A stretch of 64,000 nucleotides of DNA from Cupriavidus malaysiensis (GCF_001854325.1 NZ_CP017755.1:1178001-1242000), one strand, 5' to 3'. Positions 50,682 to 60,373 are shown, counted from the first letter of the stretch. Translations and numbers: made by a program. The notes: a model not told the origin generated them from the sequence alone.

Positions 50682-53600
50682 CGACCGCCGGCGCGCGCGG
50701 GGCCGGCGGCCCCGCATCCCCTGCATGGCCCGGCATCGCCGCCGGCGCCGGCGCGGTGGTGGCGCTGCCCGACTACGTCGAGCTGCACTGCCTCTCCAAT
50801 TTCACCTTCCTGACCGGCGCCTCCCATCCCGCCGAACTGCTCGAACGCGCCTTCGCGCTCGGCTACCGCGGGCTGGCGCTGACCGACGAATGCTCGGTGG
50901 CCGGCACCGCGCGCGCCTACCAGGCGCTCAAGGACCTGCGCCGGCGCGAGCAGGAACGGGCGGAAGCCGGCGAGGCGGCGGAGGCCGGGCGCGCGGCCGC
51001 CTTCCAGTTGCTGATCGGCAGCCGCTTCACGCTGACCCCGCCTGCGGGCGCGCCGGACGATGGCGGTATGCCGGCGCTGCGCCTGGTGCTGCTGGCGACG
51101 GATCGCGCCGGCTTCGGCAACCTGTGCGAACTGATCACGCTGGGCCGCCGCCGCGCGGACAAGGGCAGCTACCGGCTGCACCCGCAGGACCTGGCCGCGT
51201 CGGTGGAAGGCGCGGCGGAGGGGGCGGCGGAGGAGGGGGCGGCGGACTGGCAGCACGGTTTGCGCGGCATGCCCGGCTGCCTGGCGCTGTTGCTGCCCGA
51301 CTACTGCGCCGACCCCGAACGGCTGCTGGCGCAGGCGCAATGGTGCCGCGCGCAGTTCGGCGCGCGCGCCTGGATGGCGCTGGAACTGCACCAGGGCCAT
51401 GCCGACAACCTGCACCGCGAGCGGGTGCTGGCGGCGGCCGCGCGCAGCGGGCTGCCGCTGGCGGCCAGCGGCGCGGTCACCATGCACGTGCGCTCGCGCA
51501 AGCCGCTGGCCGACGTGCTGACCGCGATCCGCCTGCGCCAGCCGCTGTCGGCCTGCGGCCTGGCGCTGGCGCCGAATGCCGAGGCGCGCCTGCGCCAGCG
51601 CCAGCGGCTCGGGCGCCTCTACCCGCTGGAGGCGCTGGCGCAGACGGTGCATATCGCCTCGCTGTGCCATTTCTCGCTGGGCGACCTGCGCTACGAGTAC
51701 CCGGAGGAGCTGGTGCCCGAGGGCCGGACGGCCATCGATTACCTGCGCGAGGAGGTGGACAAGGGCCGGCGGCAGCGTTTTCCCGAGGGGATGCAGGAGT
51801 CGTGGGCGAAGCAGCTCGAGGAAGAGCTCAAGCTGATCGAGGCCAAGCAGTACGAGCATTTCTTCCTGACCGTGCATGACATCGTGCGCCAGGCGCGCCA
51901 CCTGGGCATCCTGTGCCAGGGGCGCGGCTCGGCGGCCAACTCGCTGGTCTGCTACTGCCTCTATATCACCGAGGTCCATCCCGAGCAGACGCAGATGCTG
52001 TTCGGCCGCTTCCTCTCGGCCGAGCGCGACGAGCCGCCCGATATCGACGTCGACTTCGAGCACCAGCGGCGCGAGGAGGTGATCCAGTACATCTACAGCA
52101 AGTACGGCCGCGACCGTGCCGCGCTGGCCGCCTCGCTGATCACCTACCGCTCGCGCAGCGCGCTGCGCGACGTGGGGCGCGCGCTCGGCATCGACGCCGG
52201 CGTGGTCGAGCAGGTGGTCAAGGGCCAGGCCTGGTGGGACGGCGACCAGGCCTTCCTGGAGCGCATCGCGCGCCACGGGCTCGACCCCGGGTCGCCGGCG
52301 GTGCGGTCGTGGGCCGAACTCGCCGGGCAGCTGCGCGGCTTCCCGCGCCACCTGTCGCAGCACGTGGGCGGCTTCGTGATCGCGCGCGGCCGGCTGTCGC
52401 GGCTGGTGCCGATCGAGAACGCCGCCATGCCGGACCGCAGCGTGATCCAGTGGGACAAGGACGACCTGGAGTCGCTGGGCCTGCTCAAGGTGGACGTGCT
52501 GGCGCTGGGCATGCTGTCGGCGATCCGGCGCGCGCTGGCCATGATCCAGGACTACAGCGGCGCGCACGGGCGCATGGAAGAGCTGCCGCGCGAGGACACG
52601 GCAACCTACGACATGATCTGCCGTGCCGAGACCATCGGCGTGTTCCAGGTCGAGTCGCGCGCGCAGCAGACCATGCTGCCGCGCCTGCGGCCGCGCAATT
52701 TCTACGACCTGGTGGTGGAGGTGGCCATCGTGCGCCCCGGCCCCATCCAGGGCGGCATGGTCCATCCCTACCTGAAGCAGCGCGAGGCGGCGCGCCGTAA
52801 CGGCAAGCCGCCGCACTACCTCAACGCGGTCATCGAAAAGGTGCTGGGGCGCACGCTGGGCGTGCCCATCTTCCAGGAGCAGGTGATGCAGCTCGCCATC
52901 GATGCGGCCGATTTCACGCCGGGCGAGGCCGACCTGCTGCGCCGCTCGATGGCGGCCTGGCGGCGCAAGGGCGACCTCAAGCGCCACCAGGACAAGCTGG
53001 TCGCGGGCTTCGTCCGGAACGGCTACCCCGAAGCGTTCGCGCAGCGCATCTGCAAGCAGATCGAGGGCTTCGGCGAGTACGGTTTCCCCGAGAGCCATGC
53101 GGCCAGCTTCGCCAAGCTGGTCTATGTCAGCGCCTGGATCAAGCGCCACCATCCGGCGGCCTTCCTGTGCGCGCTGCTCAACAGCCAGCCGATGGGCTTC
53201 TATTCGCCGTCGCAGCTGGTGCAGGATGCCGGCCGCAACGGCGTGCGCGTGCTGCCGGTGGACGTCGGCGAGAGCTGCTGGGACAGCACGCTAGTCCTGC
53301 GCGACGGGCAGCCGTGGCGGGAGGGCGCGCCGCCGCCGGACGTGCGGCTCGGCCTGGGGCGGGTCAAGGGCATGCGCAAGGAGGCCGCCGCGCGCATCGA
53401 GGCGGCGCGCGCCGCGCGCCCCTTCGCCAGCGTGGAGGACCTGGCCCTGCGCGCCGCGCTGGACCGCCACGACATCGACGCGCTGGCCGCCGCCGACGCA
53501 CTGGCCAGCCTCGCCGGCCACCGCCGCCAGGCGCGCTGGCAGGCGCGCGCGGCCGCGCTGCAGTCGGCCCACCGCGACCTGCTCTACGAAGCGCCGCCGG

Positions 53601-54049
53601 CCGAGTCGGCGCTGGCGCTGCCGGCGCCGCGCCTGGGCGAGGAGGTGGCGGCCGACTACACCAGCCTGGGCCTGTCGCTCAAGGCCCATCCGCTGGCGCT
53701 GCTGCGCCGCCGCCTGCAGGCCATGCGCTTCGCCACCGCGCGCGAGCTGGCCGACTGCCCCGACGGCCGCCGCGTGCGTGCCTGCGGCATCGTCACCGTG
53801 CGCCAGCGGCCGGCCACCGCCAGCGGCACCATCTTCACCTCCATCGAGGACGAGACCGGCGCCGTCAACGTGATCCTGTGGCCGGACCTGATCGAGCGCG
53901 AGCGCAAGACCGTGCTGGGGGCCCGGCTGCTCGGCGTCAGCGGGACCTGGCAGCGCCAGGGCGAGGTCCGCCACCTGGTGGCCGAGCAGCTGGTGGACCT
54001 GAGCGGGCTGCTCGGGCGGCTGGCGGTCAGCAGCCGCGATTTCCACTGA
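50678..54049 (+). CDS. dnaE2: DnaE2, error-prone DNA polymerase III alpha subunit
   Basis: A 1,123-residue C-family polymerase that replicates past lesions with ImuA and ImuB. The N-terminal PHP domain begins YVELHCLSNFTFLTGAS; the catalytic aspartates are in PDIDVDF near residue 460, with a third acidic residue downstream; a helix-hairpin-helix and an OB fold (GIVTVRQRPATASGTIFTS) follow. It is somewhat shorter than DnaE1 and lacks its C-terminal tau-binding part, typical for DnaE2. The start overlaps the imuB stop by four bases. Confidence 0.96.
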   Translation: MTTAGARGAGGPASPAWPGIAAGAGAVVALPDYVELHCLSNFTFLTGASHPAELLERAFALGYRGLALTDECSVAGTARAYQALKDLRRREQERAEAGEAAEAGRAAAFQLLIGSRFTLTPPAGAPDDGGMPALRLVLLATDRAGFGNLCELITLGRRRADKGSYRLHPQDLAASVEGAAEGAAEEGAADWQHGLRGMPGCLALLLPDYCADPERLLAQAQWCRAQFGARAWMALELHQGHADNLHRERVLAAAARSGLPLAASGAVTMHVRSRKPLADVLTAIRLRQPLSACGLALAPNAEARLRQRQRLGRLYPLEALAQTVHIASLCHFSLGDLRYEYPEELVPEGRTAIDYLREEVDKGRRQRFPEGMQESWAKQLEEELKLIEAKQYEHFFLTVHDIVRQARHLGILCQGRGSAANSLVCYCLYITEVHPEQTQMLFGRFLSAERDEPPDIDVDFEHQRREEVIQYIYSKYGRDRAALAASLITYRSRSALRDVGRALGIDAGVVEQVVKGQAWWDGDQAFLERIARHGLDPGSPAVRSWAELAGQLRGFPRHLSQHVGGFVIARGRLSRLVPIENAAMPDRSVIQWDKDDLESLGLLKVDVLALGMLSAIRRALAMIQDYSGAHGRMEELPREDTATYDMICRAETIGVFQVESRAQQTMLPRLRPRNFYDLVVEVAIVRPGPIQGGMVHPYLKQREAARRNGKPPHYLNAVIEKVLGRTLGVPIFQEQVMQLAIDAADFTPGEADLLRRSMAAWRRKGDLKRHQDKLVAGFVRNGYPEAFAQRICKQIEGFGEYGFPESHAASFAKLVYVSAWIKRHHPAAFLCALLNSQPMGFYSPSQLVQDAGRNGVRVLPVDVGESCWDSTLVLRDGQPWREGAPPPDVRLGLGRVKGMRKEAAARIEAARAARPFASVEDLALRAALDRHDIDALAAADALASLAGHRRQARWQARAAALQSAHRDLLYEAPPAESALALPAPRLGEEVAADYTSLGLSLKAHPLALLRRRLQAMRFATARELADCPDGRRVRACGIVTVRQRPATASGTIFTSIEDETGAVNVILWPDLIERERKTVLGARLLGVSGTWQRQGEVRHLVAEQLVDLSGLLGRLAVSSRDFH

Positions 54050-54225
54050 GCGCCGGCCTTATCGATTGCAAACGATTGTCAGCGGCCGCGCGGCTCACCC
54101 CGGCATGGACCAGTCCGCCGATACGAACTGTTACACCGATGTGGGCGTTCCGGGTCAACACGCTCTGCAATCCGGCCGTTCTGGCAGATAACGCGCAAGC
54201 AAGCGCGTACAACCTGGAGCCTGAC

Positions 54226-54534
54226 ATGAAGAAAGCACTCGCCACCCTGACCACCCTGAGCCTTGGCCTGTTCGCCGCCGGCGCTTTCGCGCAGGCACCC
54301 GCCACGCCCGCAGCGCCGGCCGCACCCGCAGCGCCCGCGGCAGCCGCCGCACCGGCCACGCCCGCGACAGCGGACAAGACCGCCACGAAGACGGCAAAGC
54401 CTGCCCACAAGGCGCACGCCAGCCACACCAAGCACACCAAGCACGCCAAGCCGATGACGCCGGCGAAGGCGGCGGCACCGGCACCGGCGCCGGCCGCAGC
54501 CACGCCGGCCGCACCGGCCAAGCCTGCCCAGTAA
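54226..54534 (+). CDS. Exported Ala/Pro/Lys-rich low-complexity protein
   Basis: A 102-residue protein with a signal peptide (residues 1-22, MKKALATLTTLSLGLFAAGAFA) followed by Ala-Pro repeats and a Lys/His-rich centre (KPAHKAHASHTKHTKHAKP). The composition is like that of histone-H1-type tails or of periplasmic cation-binding peptides; no domain is present. The function is unknown. The start is set by the proper signal peptide; a longer open frame upstream is a shadow of dnaE2. Confidence 0.75.
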   Translation: MKKALATLTTLSLGLFAAGAFAQAPATPAAPAAPAAPAAAAAPATPATADKTATKTAKPAHKAHASHTKHTKHAKPMTPAKAAAPAPAPAAATPAAPAKPAQ

Positions 54535-54539
54535 GCCGC

Positions 54540-54579
54540 GAAGCAATGAAGCAATGAAGCAGTGAAGCAGTGAAGCAGT
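54540..54579 (+). repeat. 8-bp tandem repeat GAAGCA(A/G)T, five copies
   Basis: Five units in a row from base 54540, starting six bases after the preceding stop codon; the first two end AAT and the last three end AGT. Confidence 0.85.
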
Positions 54580-54642
54580 GCGCGACACGATAGACCGGGG
54601 CGTGCCAGGCGGCACGCCCGACCTTGCTAGCGAGATTCTTCC

Positions 54643-54891
54643 ATGCACCTGATATGGACCATCCTGATTGGCTTCATCGCCGGCCTTGTCGCGCGGGCCA
54701 TCACGCCGGGGCGCGGCCCGAGCGGCTTCTTTCTCACCGCCGCGCTGGGCATCGGCGGCGCGCTTGCCGCCACCTTCATCGGGCAGGCGCTGCGCTGGTA
54801 CCGGCCCGGTCAGTCGGCCGGCTTTCTCGGCGCGGTGGTCGGCGCGGTGCTGCTGCTCGTTCTCTATCACCTCTTCAACAAGAAAGACTGA
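54643..54891 (+). CDS. GlsB/YeaQ/YmgE-family membrane protein
   Basis: An 82-residue inner-membrane protein with three helices, of the stress-associated YeaQ/YmgE/transglycosylase-associated family (PF04226-type). The start MHLIWTILIGFIAGLVAR and the GxGPSG turn are typical. The function of this family is not well known; members respond to stress. It is followed 14 bases later by a YidB-like gene, probably in one operon. Confidence 0.9.
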   Translation: MHLIWTILIGFIAGLVARAITPGRGPSGFFLTAALGIGGALAATFIGQALRWYRPGQSAGFLGAVVGAVLLLVLYHLFNKKD

Positions 54892-54905
54892 GCCAGGAAC
54901 ACACG

Positions 54906-55400
54906 ATGGGATGGACAGATCTGTTGCAGCAGGCCGCGGGCGCGCTCGGCGTCGACGGCGGCCAGTCATTCGAGCAGGCAGCGCGCGAGGCGGCGCCCGG
55001 TGCGCTGGGGCAGGGCCTGGCCGATGCCTTCCGCTCCGGCCAGACCGCGCCATTCTCCGAGATGGTCGGCCAGTTGTTCGGGCAGTCCAACGGCACCCAG
55101 CAGGCCGGCATGCTCAATGAACTGCTGGCCCTGGTGGGGCCGGCCGTGCTGTCGCAGGCCGCCGGCGGCGCGCTGGGCAGCGTGATGGCGCCGGGTGCCA
55201 CGCAGGTGAGTGCCGAGCAGGCCGGCCAGCTCACGCCGGAACAGGTGCAGGCCATTGCTGCCCATGCCGAGCAGGCGCACCCGGGCGTGGTCGAGCGGCT
55301 GGGGCATTTCTATGCCGAGCATCCGACCCTGGTCAAGACGCTGGGCAGCGCCGCGCTGGCCATCGCACTGGCCAGGCTGAAGGAGCGCCAGCAGGGCTGA
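54906..55400 (+). CDS. YidB-family protein (DUF937)
   Basis: A 164-residue cytosolic helical protein with the MGWTDLLQQAAGALG start and the LTPEQVQAIAAHAEQ motif of the YidB/DUF937 family, whose role is unknown. It forms an operon with the preceding membrane protein. A two-hairpin terminator element follows. Confidence 0.85.
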   Translation: MGWTDLLQQAAGALGVDGGQSFEQAAREAAPGALGQGLADAFRSGQTAPFSEMVGQLFGQSNGTQQAGMLNELLALVGPAVLSQAAGGALGSVMAPGATQVSAEQAGQLTPEQVQAIAAHAEQAHPGVVERLGHFYAEHPTLVKTLGSAALAIALARLKERQQG

Positions 55401-55422
55401 CGCCGACACGATGCCACAGGAA

Positions 55423-55490
55423 GTGGAGTCCCGGCCCCCGCAAGGCCGGGGGCTCCGTTCGCAACGGTGCCCGGGGGCACCGTTTTTTTT
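55423..55490 (+). repeat. Two-hairpin terminator repeat, copy A
   Basis: Hairpin 1 has stem CCCGGCC/GGCCGGG (55430-55450). The second is an intrinsic terminator, AACGGTGCC/GGCACCGTT, with eight T at 55483-55490. A mutually exclusive small stem CCGTT/AACGG (55455-55467) could act as anti-terminator. The element matches copy B at 60374-60440 in 49 of 60 aligned bases (55423-55482). Confidence 0.85.
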
Positions 55491-55517
55491 GCCCTGTCTT
55501 GCTCTGTCGCCGCGCAC

Positions 55518-56528
55518 TCAGCGTCGCGCGCGCGTGTCCGACGGCCGTTCGCCGAATGCCTGCCGGTAGTCCGCGGCGAATTGTCCGAGATGGCCGAAGC
55601 CCCAGCGTGCCGCGATCTCCGTGACCGAAGCGGGATCATCCGGCGCCTGCAGCGCCGCCCTTGCGCGCTGCAGGCGGACCTCCTTCAGGTAGCGCATCAC
55701 GCCGATGCCGCGCCATTGGTGAAACGCGCGCTGCAGCGTACGCGCGCTGCAGCGCGCGGCGGTCGCGATGGCCGAGACCGTCAGCGGCTGGCCGGCGCAT
55801 TCGTCGATGAAGGCGGCCGCGCGCTTCACGCAGGCAGGCGCGATGCCGCCGCCCGCGGGCATCGCCTCGGCGAGCTGTTCGCCGAACAGGCTCATGATCA
55901 GCATCTCTTCCGCCAGCGGCAACTGCATCGCCTTCAGCGCCGGTGGTGTGTCGGGATGCAGGAGCTGCCGGAGCGCCTGCACCGACGCAAGCCAGCGCTC
56001 ACGGCGCCGCGCTTCCAGCAGCGCGCACGATGACAGCGCGCCCGGCGGCTCGCGGCCACACACGCGGCGCCACAGTTCGGCGATCCGCTGCGTGTCGATG
56101 CGCACGCCCATCTGCACGTTGTCTTCGCTGTAGTGGAATTGCGCGCGTTCGTTCGAGGCGACCAGCACGGTCGAACCGGGGCCACCCGCGTGCGCGAGCC
56201 CGCCGCTACGGATGTCCGCATGCCCGGCCAGCGTGGTGAGCACGAGCACGAAACTGCCGAAGATCTCGGGCCGGATGGTGATCTCCGTCCCGTACGCGAA
56301 CCACGAGAGCGCGCTGCTGTCGCCCTCCAGGTTGAACAGGGTGGCCGGCTTCGCGCGGTGGCGCGCCGCGGTGAAGCGATAGGGGCGGTAGATCCTGCCG
56401 ATCTCGCGGCGGGCGTGTTCCAGATCGTCCGATTCGAACAGCAGCGCGCCGGGAGGGATGTCGCTGGCAGACAGCAGCGGTGCAAATGGCAGTGGGGGCA
56501 TGCCGGAGCGGGAGAGCAGGTCGTTCAC
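55518..56528 (-). CDS. AraC-family transcriptional regulator
   Basis: A 336-residue AraC/XylS activator. The N-terminal half is a cupin-like effector domain; the C-terminal helix-turn-helix pair includes LTVSAIATAARCSARTLQRAFHQ and VTEIAARWGFGHLGQFAADYRQAFG. The GTG at 56528 is chosen because a GGAGGG ribosome site lies just before it. It is divergent from the aldehyde dehydrogenase gene and is the likely activator of 56681-60279. Confidence 0.9.
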   Translation of the reverse strand: MNDLLSRSGMPPLPFAPLLSASDIPPGALLFESDDLEHARREIGRIYRPYRFTAARHRAKPATLFNLEGDSSALSWFAYGTEITIRPEIFGSFVLVLTTLAGHADIRSGGLAHAGGPGSTVLVASNERAQFHYSEDNVQMGVRIDTQRIAELWRRVCGREPPGALSSCALLEARRRERWLASVQALRQLLHPDTPPALKAMQLPLAEEMLIMSLFGEQLAEAMPAGGGIAPACVKRAAAFIDECAGQPLTVSAIATAARCSARTLQRAFHQWRGIGVMRYLKEVRLQRARAALQAPDDPASVTEIAARWGFGHLGQFAADYRQAFGERPSDTRARR

Positions 56529-56680
56529 GTTTGTCCCTCCTGGCGGAAGCAGGCACGGGCAGCGGCGGTGCGATGAAAAACGGCGCGTTTCGGATGCCCG
56601 TGGCACGGAATCGATAGCTGCCCGGAAACGCGCCGGCGATCATGGAGCCGTGTTGAACCTTGGACGGAGCGTGCGCAGCC

Positions 56681-58150
56681 ATGAAACTTTCGATAGGCAG
56701 GAATTATACGGCGTACATCAACGGCGGCTTCGCGCGGCAGGGCGGCGCGACCTTCGCCGCGCTCAACCCTGCGACGGGGGAACACCTGGCGGATATCGCG
56801 CGATGCGGTGCCGCCGATGTCGCCGCGGCGGTCGAGGCCGCGCGACGGGCATTTCCCGCCTGGAAGGCGACGAGCTACGAAACGCGGGCCGCGCTGCTGA
56901 ACCGGCTGGCCGATGCACTGGAGCAGGCGCTGCCGCGCCTCGCGACGATCGACGCGATGGATATCGGCCGGCGTATCGCCGAAACACGTCTCGATCACGA
57001 AAAAGCCATTGCTCAATACCGATATTTCGCCGGAGCGATTCTGACGCATGAAGGCTACGGAAGGCCGATTCCCGACGGCTACCTGATCGCGAAGCGTGAG
57101 CCGATTGGCGTCGTCGGCCAGATCATTCCCTGGAACGTGCCGGCATTGATGGTTGCCCTGAAGGTGGCGCCGGCCGTGGCGGCGGGCAACACCGTGGTGC
57201 TCAAGCCGGATGAGAACGCCTCGCTGTCGACGCTGGCGTTCGCGGAAATCGCCGGCAGCATTTTCCCGCCGGGCGTGATCAATGTCGTGCCGGGGTTTGG
57301 CGACGAGGTCGGTGCCGCGCTGACTTCGCATCCGGGCGTGGCGAAACTTGCCTTCACCGGCAGTCCGGAGGTCGGGCGGATCATCGGCCGCGCCGGCGCC
57401 GACCGACTCGTGCCGGTATCGCTGGAGCTGGGCGGAAAGAGTCCCAACATCGTGTTCCCGGACGTGGGCAATCTCGACGCGGTCGTCGACGACGCGCTGT
57501 TCGCGGCGATGTACTGCAACGGGCAGTCGTGCCTCGCCGGCACGCGGCTCTTCGTGCATGACGACATCTATGCCGCCTTCGTCGACAAGCTGGCGGCCGC
57601 CGCGGCAAGCATGAAGGTCGGCGCTCCGCTCGACGAGACGGTTCACCTGAGTTGCCTCGTGTCCGCGAAGCAGGGCGAGCGGGTACTTGACTACATCCGC
57701 ATCGGCAGGGAAGAGGGCGCGAAGGTGCTGTTCGGCGGCGAGCGCGTGCAGGTGGCCGATTGCGATGCCGGTTACTTCATCGCGCCGACCTTGCTGGAAG
57801 TGCGCAACAGCATGCGTGTCGCGCAGGAAGAGATCTTCGGCCCCGTGCTGAGCATCATCCGCTGGAGCGATGTCGACCGCATGCTGGCGGAGGCGAACGA
57901 CGTGCCGTACGGGCTCGCCGCCGGAATCTACACCACGGATCTCGAACAGGCGATGCGGACAGCCGATGCGCTGGAGGCGGGCTCGGTGTGGATCAACCAG
58001 TATTTCAACCTCGCGAGCGGGGTGCCGTTCGGCGGCATCAAGGAGAGCGGGATCGGGGTCGAGCATTGCCACGAAACCCTCAAGCTCTATTCGCAGCTGA
58101 AATCCATCACGATCCGCAACCGCATCGGCGAACCGTGGTTCGTCGCCTAG
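56681..58150 (+). CDS. NAD(P)-dependent aldehyde dehydrogenase
   Basis: A 489-residue aldehyde dehydrogenase that oxidises an aldehyde to the acid. The catalytic cysteine is in GQSCLAGTR, the general base glutamate in SLELGGKSPN, and IIPWNVPALM and TGSPEVGR are the cofactor-binding signatures. The next gene, an alcohol dehydrogenase, would make its substrate, so the pair could turn an aromatic alcohol into an acid. It is divergent from the AraC gene. Confidence 0.94.
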   Translation: MKLSIGRNYTAYINGGFARQGGATFAALNPATGEHLADIARCGAADVAAAVEAARRAFPAWKATSYETRAALLNRLADALEQALPRLATIDAMDIGRRIAETRLDHEKAIAQYRYFAGAILTHEGYGRPIPDGYLIAKREPIGVVGQIIPWNVPALMVALKVAPAVAAGNTVVLKPDENASLSTLAFAEIAGSIFPPGVINVVPGFGDEVGAALTSHPGVAKLAFTGSPEVGRIIGRAGADRLVPVSLELGGKSPNIVFPDVGNLDAVVDDALFAAMYCNGQSCLAGTRLFVHDDIYAAFVDKLAAAAASMKVGAPLDETVHLSCLVSAKQGERVLDYIRIGREEGAKVLFGGERVQVADCDAGYFIAPTLLEVRNSMRVAQEEIFGPVLSIIRWSDVDRMLAEANDVPYGLAAGIYTTDLEQAMRTADALEAGSVWINQYFNLASGVPFGGIKESGIGVEHCHETLKLYSQLKSITIRNRIGEPWFVA

Positions 58151-58239
58151 CTTGTTTGTGATGTGACACAGGACGCCAACGACAGACGCGGCCCGTTCCT
58201 CCGGTTCAGGGTCGCGCAGATCACTGAGGAGACACGCCA

Positions 58240-59376
58240 ATGAACACGCCCCCTTATCGCGAAATCGTCGCCGCCGTCACCCGTTCCAAGGGTGCGCCAT
58301 TCCTGCTGGAACCGGCCCGCCTGCGCGCGCCGGTGGACGACGAGGTGCTGGTACGTATCGTCGCGGCGGGCATGTGCCATACCGACCTGATCATCCGCGA
58401 CCAGTACTATCCGGTGCCGCTGCCCGCCGTGCTGGGGCACGAAGGCGCGGGCGTCGTCGAAGCCGTCGGCCCTGGGGTCAGGTCGCTGGTGCCAGGCGAT
58501 CACGTGGTGCTCAGCTACGGCCATTGCGGACATTGCCTGACCTGCGCAGCGGGACGGACGTCGTATTGCGCGGACTTCTACGCGCAGAATTTCGGCGGTG
58601 GCGGGCAGGATGGGCGCGGCGCGATCACGGCGCCGGACGGGACGCCGATCCACGACCACTTCTTCTCCCAATCCTCGTTCGCGACGTTCGCGCTGAGCCG
58701 TGAACGCAGCGCAATCAAGGTGCCCAGGCATGCGCCGCTGCAATTGCTGGGGCCGCTCGGCTGCGGGATACAGACGGGCGCCGGCGCGGTCATCCATTCA
58801 CTGAAAGTGACGCCGGGCAGCCGCTTTCTCGTGCTTGGCGCTGGCGCGGTCGGGATGTCCGCGGTGCTCGCCGCCCGGCTCGCCGGCGCCGCAACCATCA
58901 TCGCGCTCGACATCGTGCCCGGCCGCCTGGCGCTCGCACGCGAGATCGGCGCGACGCATGCGCTCAATAGCCGCGACTCCGGCTGGGTCGATGCCGTTCG
59001 CGCCATCACCGGTGGCGGCGTCGATTTCGCGCTCGAGTCAACCGGGCGGCCGGAGATCCTCGCGCAAGGCGTCTCGGCGCTCGCGCCGCTGGGCGTGCTC
59101 GGCGTCGTCGGCGCCTCCCCGCTAGGGACCAAGGCGGGATTCGACCTCAACGAGCTGATGATCGCCGGCAAGCGCATTCAAGGCATCTGCGAGGGAGATA
59201 GCGTACCCCTCAGATTCATTCCCGAGCTGGTGGAGCTGCATCTGCAAGGCCGCTTCGCCTTCGACAAGCTGGTAACGTTCTACCCGTTCAACGACATCAA
59301 CCGGGCCGCGGCGGACAGCGAAGCCGGCACGGCGCTGAAGCCGATCCTGCTCATGGATAGCGCCGCCGAGCTTTGA
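58240..59376 (+). CDS. Zinc-dependent alcohol dehydrogenase (aryl-alcohol type)
   Basis: A 378-residue medium-chain alcohol dehydrogenase resembling benzyl-alcohol dehydrogenases. The catalytic zinc site GHEGAGVVE with C in AAGMCHTDL, a structural-zinc cluster (CGHCLTC and a later cysteine), and the Rossmann motif GAGAVGMSAV are present. Lys/Glu-type phosphate selectivity reads as NAD. It works upstream of the aldehyde dehydrogenase. Confidence 0.93.
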   Translation: MNTPPYREIVAAVTRSKGAPFLLEPARLRAPVDDEVLVRIVAAGMCHTDLIIRDQYYPVPLPAVLGHEGAGVVEAVGPGVRSLVPGDHVVLSYGHCGHCLTCAAGRTSYCADFYAQNFGGGGQDGRGAITAPDGTPIHDHFFSQSSFATFALSRERSAIKVPRHAPLQLLGPLGCGIQTGAGAVIHSLKVTPGSRFLVLGAGAVGMSAVLAARLAGAATIIALDIVPGRLALAREIGATHALNSRDSGWVDAVRAITGGGVDFALESTGRPEILAQGVSALAPLGVLGVVGASPLGTKAGFDLNELMIAGKRIQGICEGDSVPLRFIPELVELHLQGRFAFDKLVTFYPFNDINRAAADSEAGTALKPILLMDSAAEL

Positions 59377-59448
59377 AGCTTTGAGGCCCTGAAGCTCGGG
59401 CGCCGGGCAGCACGCTCTTTTCTTGCAAGCAACGATACGCATCCAAAC

Positions 59449-60279
59449 ATGACGACCACACTCTATCGCGGCATGGACCGCCCCGCTCTCGACGCCGCCT
59501 ACGACAACACCAAGGCCATCCCCGACTTTCCCGCCGTGCTGGCGGACTTCCGGGCGCGCAGCGCGGCGCTCTACGCGGCCGCGCCGTGCCGGCGCGACCT
59601 GCGCTACGGCGATCGTCCCCGCGAGCGCTACGACTGGATCGCCTGCGGCCAGCCCGACGCGCCGACCTTCGTCTTCATCCATGGTGGCTACTGGCAGAAC
59701 TGTGACAAGGAGGACTTCGCCTTTATCGCCGGCGGGCCGCTCGCGCGGGGCTTCAACGTGGTCCTGGTCGAGTACACGCTCGCGCCCGAGGCATCGATGA
59801 CGCGGATCGTCGGCGAGATCGGCCGCCTGCTCGACCACCTGGCGGCGGATCGCGATGGTCTCGGCACCGCTGGCCGCCCGCTCGTGCTGAGCGGGCATTC
59901 GGCGGGCGGGCACCTGACGGCGCAGTTCCGCGCGCATCCGGCCGTGACGGCCGCGCTGCCGATCAGCGCCCTGGTCGACCTGGAGCCGATCGCGCTGTCG
60001 TGGCTCGATGACAAGCTGAGGCTGTCGGCGCAGGAGGTCGATGCCTACAGCCCGCTGCGCCATGTCGGCAAGGGCGCGCCGACCGTGGTCGCGGTCGGCG
60101 GCGCGGAGCTGCCCGAGCTCGTGCGTCATTCGGACGAGTATGCGGCAGCCTGTGCCACGGCCGGCGAAGCGGTCGAACTGATCCACTTGCCGCATTGCAC
60201 GCACTTTTCGGTACTCGACGACCTGGCGCGTCCCGACGGCCGCTTGCTGCAGGCGCTGTCGGCACGCCGGGTGGAGTGA
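59449..60279 (+). CDS. Alpha/beta hydrolase, kynurenine-formamidase-like
   Basis: A 276-residue alpha/beta hydrolase. The oxyanion motif HGGYW and nucleophile elbow GHSAGGH are those of arylformamidase-like esterases; the aspartate and histidine (LPHCTHFSV) complete the triad. With the two dehydrogenases it could release an alcohol from an ester or amide, the first step of the cassette. The exact substrate is not known. Confidence 0.88.
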   Translation: MTTTLYRGMDRPALDAAYDNTKAIPDFPAVLADFRARSAALYAAAPCRRDLRYGDRPRERYDWIACGQPDAPTFVFIHGGYWQNCDKEDFAFIAGGPLARGFNVVLVEYTLAPEASMTRIVGEIGRLLDHLAADRDGLGTAGRPLVLSGHSAGGHLTAQFRAHPAVTAALPISALVDLEPIALSWLDDKLRLSAQEVDAYSPLRHVGKGAPTVVAVGGAELPELVRHSDEYAAACATAGEAVELIHLPHCTHFSVLDDLARPDGRLLQALSARRVE

Positions 60280-60373
60280 AGGATGGCGTGATCGGTGCCG
60301 GGCGCCACCGGGCGCCACCGGGGTGAACGCCGTGCCGGCAGGGCCGGCGCTGCTGCAATGCGATGGACGGCAG

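Noticed and set aside
50612..53152. Long antisense frames across dnaE2 and other large genes
   Set aside because: They are His/Gln/Arg-rich shadows that arise from GC-rich codon bias and lack any recognisable domain.
53167..54534. A 455-codon frame overlapping dnaE2 and ending with the Ala/Pro-rich peptide
   Set aside because: The upstream part is a shadow of dnaE2; the signal peptide at 54226 marks the real start.
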